64,000 bases of DNA from Allobosea sp. WAO (lineage in GTDB: Bacteria; Pseudomonadota; Alphaproteobacteria; Rhizobiales; Beijerinckiaceae): assembly GCF_001509835.1 (NCBI RefSeq), contig NZ_JXTJ01000004.1, positions 186,001-250,000 of the forward strand. The letters are read 5' to 3'. Numbering within the stretch: position 1 is the first letter of the stretch; each line of letters begins with the position of its first letter. Position numbers and translations under genes: made by a program. This document shows positions 63,698 to 64,000 of this stretch, one piece after another. The notes beneath the pieces were generated by a model, which saw only the letters and a program-made list of their open reading frames with translations, was not told where the DNA came from and ran no database searches.

Positions 63698-64000
63698 ATG
63701 CGGCCCGAGCAGGACGAGATTTCCATCGCTGCGCTGGTCGAAGGGCTGGATTTCGACGGCCTGCTCAAGGCCCTCGCCGCCAAGCGCGGCCGTGAACCGG
63801 CCTTCCGCGACCCGCCGGGCCGACGCGACTGGAGCGGCGCCGCCCCCGGGGCCTTTGGCTTTGCGGAGCTGGACCGCCGGGTAGACCGGCTGGCGGGACT
63901 GCTGACGCTGGCGCGGCCCCAGCCCGGAGCGCGCGTCGCGATCCTGGCCCCCCTCGGGCCGGAAGCGCTGATCTCGATCCTGGCCTGCCTGCGCGCCGGC
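63698..64000 (+). CDS. AMP-binding (acyl-CoA synthetase-like) protein, 3' end outside window
   Basis: The first 101 residues of a protein starting MRPEQDEISIAALVEGLDFD. The segment GFAELDRRVDRLAGLL...PGARVAILAPLGPEALISILACLRAG is the N-terminal fold of ANL-superfamily adenylating enzymes (acyl-CoA synthetases, ligases). The ATP-binding core lies beyond the window, so the substrate class cannot be judged. It begins 9 bp after the YejA-like gene and may be in the same operon. Confidence 0.75.
   Translation, partial: MRPEQDEISIAALVEGLDFDGLLKALAAKRGREPAFRDPPGRRDWSGAAPGAFGFAELDRRVDRLAGLLTLARPQPGARVAILAPLGPEALISILACLRAG

Overview
The window is GC-rich chromosomal DNA from an alphaproteobacterium, most likely a Hyphomicrobiales (Rhizobiales) relative of Bosea. 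This rests on gene content and order (a DUF2849/DUF934-type sulfite reductase operon, an IalB-family protein, and the run RlpA, DacA, Tmk, HolB, MetG, TatD, MBL hydrolase), not on any database search.

Positions 1-31416 look like core chromosome. From the left they hold a truncated membrane-protein gene, a tiny membrane protein and rimO. A long minus-strand sulfur block follows (read right to left): DUF2849, sulfite/nitrite reductase, DUF934, a mini-membrane protein, siroheme synthase, periplasmic sulfate-binding protein, CysT, CysW, CysA, OsmC and a rhodanese. Next is a complete minus-strand Kdp potassium system (27-aa peptide, KdpF, A, B, C, D, E), then a large protein I do not recognise, a tRNA-Ser(UGA) with a thioesterase gene, and a plus-strand envelope/replication/translation run (rlpA, dacA, tmk, holB, metG, tatD, MBL hydrolase) with several 1-4 nt start/stop overlaps.

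Positions about 31538-52667 form an accessory island. It is bounded by arrays of ~20-bp TGTAGCCCGATT-type repeats, including a perfect 27-bp inverted repeat 21 kb apart. I see no transposase inside. Cargo: a small helix-turn-helix gene and micro-ORFs; a wrecked methylcitrate locus (prpD, prpC and prpB fragments); a MetR regulator divergent from MesX (DUF1852) and MesD, the oxygen-dependent folate-independent methionine synthase system, plus a flavin reductase; relics of a flavin monooxygenase, a FAD oxidoreductase and a cytochrome c; and a sugar-polymer module (mannose-6-phosphate isomerase, a GT4 enzyme fused to a helical C-terminal domain, GH130, GH13, a second GT4) interleaved with many small conserved-looking proteins.

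Right of the island (52814-58785) is a catabolic cassette: an FCD-type GntR regulator, an IlvD/Edd dehydratase, two orphan Bug-type binding proteins, a 3-hydroxyacyl-CoA-dehydrogenase-like enzyme and a GNAT relic. Core genes then resume: recX, arfB, mazG, an IalB-family gene with a clear intrinsic terminator, a YejA-like binding protein, and the start of an acyl-CoA-synthetase-like gene running off the window.

The best candidates for something under-described are the repeat-bounded 21-kb island itself, its GT4-GH130-GH13 module with small-protein entourage, and the MesX/MesD cassette with its hairpin leader.
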